Made by a program: the position numbers and the translations under genes. Shown here in pieces: positions 4,840 to 5,279 of a stretch of DNA of 5,279 nucleotides. This DNA is from DATCLS01 sp035296625 (GTDB lineage: Bacteria; Actinomycetota; Acidimicrobiia; Acidimicrobiales; VFJN01), in assembly GCA_035296625.1 (NCBI GenBank), contig DATHAO010000048.1, positions 1 through 5,279 on the forward strand, given 5' to 3'. The first letter of the stretch is position 1. Each line of letters begins with the position of its first letter. The notes under the pieces are model-generated. The model worked only from the letters and a program-made list of their open reading frames with translations. It was not told the origin of the DNA and did no database searches.

Positions 4840-5279
4840 CCACTTGGTCGCCCACCTCGTGGCGGTTCCGCCCCGCCCAGCAGCAGCCGCCGTGGCCCGA
4901 CGAGGCCAACCTCGAGCGGGCGCTCAAGCACCTCGGCACCCTGCCGCCGCTCGTCTTCGCCGGCGAGGCCCGGGCGCTGACCGAGCAGCTGGGTGACGTG
5001 GCCCGGGGGGAGGCGTTCCTGCTCCAGGCGGGCGACTGTGCCGAGTCGTTCGAGGCTTTCTCGGCCGACGCCATCCGCGACAAGCTCAAGGTCATCCTGC
5101 AGATGGCGGTCGTGCTGACATACTCGACGGGCGTGCCGACCATCAAGGTCGGTCGCATCGCCGGGCAGTTCGCCAAGCCCCGCTCGTCCGACACCGAGGT
5201 GGTCGACGGCGTCGAGCTGCCGTCGTTCCGGGGCCACATCGTCAACAGCGAGGCGCCCAACGCGCTGGCCCGCGTCCCC
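4836..5279 (+). CDS. aroG: Class II DAHP synthase, N-terminal 148 residues, cut by window edge
   Basis: The enzyme condenses phosphoenolpyruvate with erythrose 4-phosphate to make DAHP, the first step of the shikimate pathway to Phe, Tyr and Trp, in the cytoplasm. The protein shows the class II signatures GEAFLLQAGDCAESFE (58-73), LQMAVVLTY (88-96), KVGRIAGQFAKPRS (104-117) and FRGHIVNSEAPN (131-142). C68 matches the metal ligand Cys87 of M. tuberculosis AroG, and R107 and K114 match its PEP-binding R126 and K133. All three are offset by exactly 19 residues, so the N terminus is about 19 residues shorter than the mycobacterial one. The full protein is normally about 450-470 residues, so about two thirds is missing. 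It is separated from the sigma gene by two hairpins and is probably its own transcription unit. The symbol follows mycobacterial usage. Confidence 0.96.
   Translation, partial: MTTWSPTSWRFRPAQQQPPWPDEANLERALKHLGTLPPLVFAGEARALTEQLGDVARGEAFLLQAGDCAESFEAFSADAIRDKLKVILQMAVVLTYSTGVPTIKVGRIAGQFAKPRSSDTEVVDGVELPSFRGHIVNSEAPNALARVP

Noticed and set aside
4014..5237. Minus-strand open frame of 407 codons across the sigma gene, the intergenic region and aroG
   Set aside because: It is antisense to two well-supported genes and runs through the tandem hairpins, and its sequence shows no family motif.

Overview
The window looks like chromosomal DNA from a high-GC actinobacterium. Base composition is strongly G+C-rich by eye, third codon positions are almost all G or C, and two of the four minus-strand genes start with GTG. 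The protein sequences are actinobacterial in style, for example a class II DAHP synthase like that of Mycobacterium and a short group 2-like sigma-70 factor. A deep-branching actinobacterial lineage such as Acidimicrobiia is possible, but I cannot prove it from sequence alone. I see no rRNA, tRNA, CRISPR array, insertion sequence or phage gene, and no gap between genes longer than about 190 bases.

Region 1 (bases 1-3726, minus strand) is a tightly packed four-gene operon, read from right to left: an orphan NuoF-like NADH-binding flavo-iron-sulfur protein (3726-2314), nicotinamidase pncA (2317-1688), nicotinate phosphoribosyltransferase pncB (1691-333) and nicotinate-nucleotide adenylyltransferase nadD (333 to beyond base 1, cut by the window edge). 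Each junction is a stop/start overlap (GTGA, GTGA, TGATG), which points to one transcript and coupled translation. The last three genes encode the Preiss-Handler salvage route nicotinamide -> nicotinate -> NaMN -> NaAD, lacking only NAD synthetase. The first gene encodes a protein expected to use NAD(H), so the operon joins NAD making with an NADH-handling redox subunit.

Region 2 (3727-3812) is a short divergent intergenic region. It holds an inverted repeat that, read toward the NAD operon, is a small hairpin followed by five T residues.

Region 3 (3813-4643, plus strand) encodes a compact sigma-70 family factor with regions 1.2, 2 and 4 recognisable, a shrunken region 3 and several altered promoter-contact residues.

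Region 4 (4644-4835) is intergenic. It contains a perfect 10-bp palindrome, two strong tandem hairpins that probably end the sigma transcript, and a possible 19-codon ORF whose stop overlaps the next start codon.

Region 5 (4836 to beyond 5279, plus strand) is the N-terminal third or so of a class II DAHP synthase, the first enzyme of the shikimate pathway, cut by the window edge. The least ordinary parts are the orphan NuoF-like gene heading an NAD salvage operon and the divergent sigma factor beside it. No clear new system is proven here.
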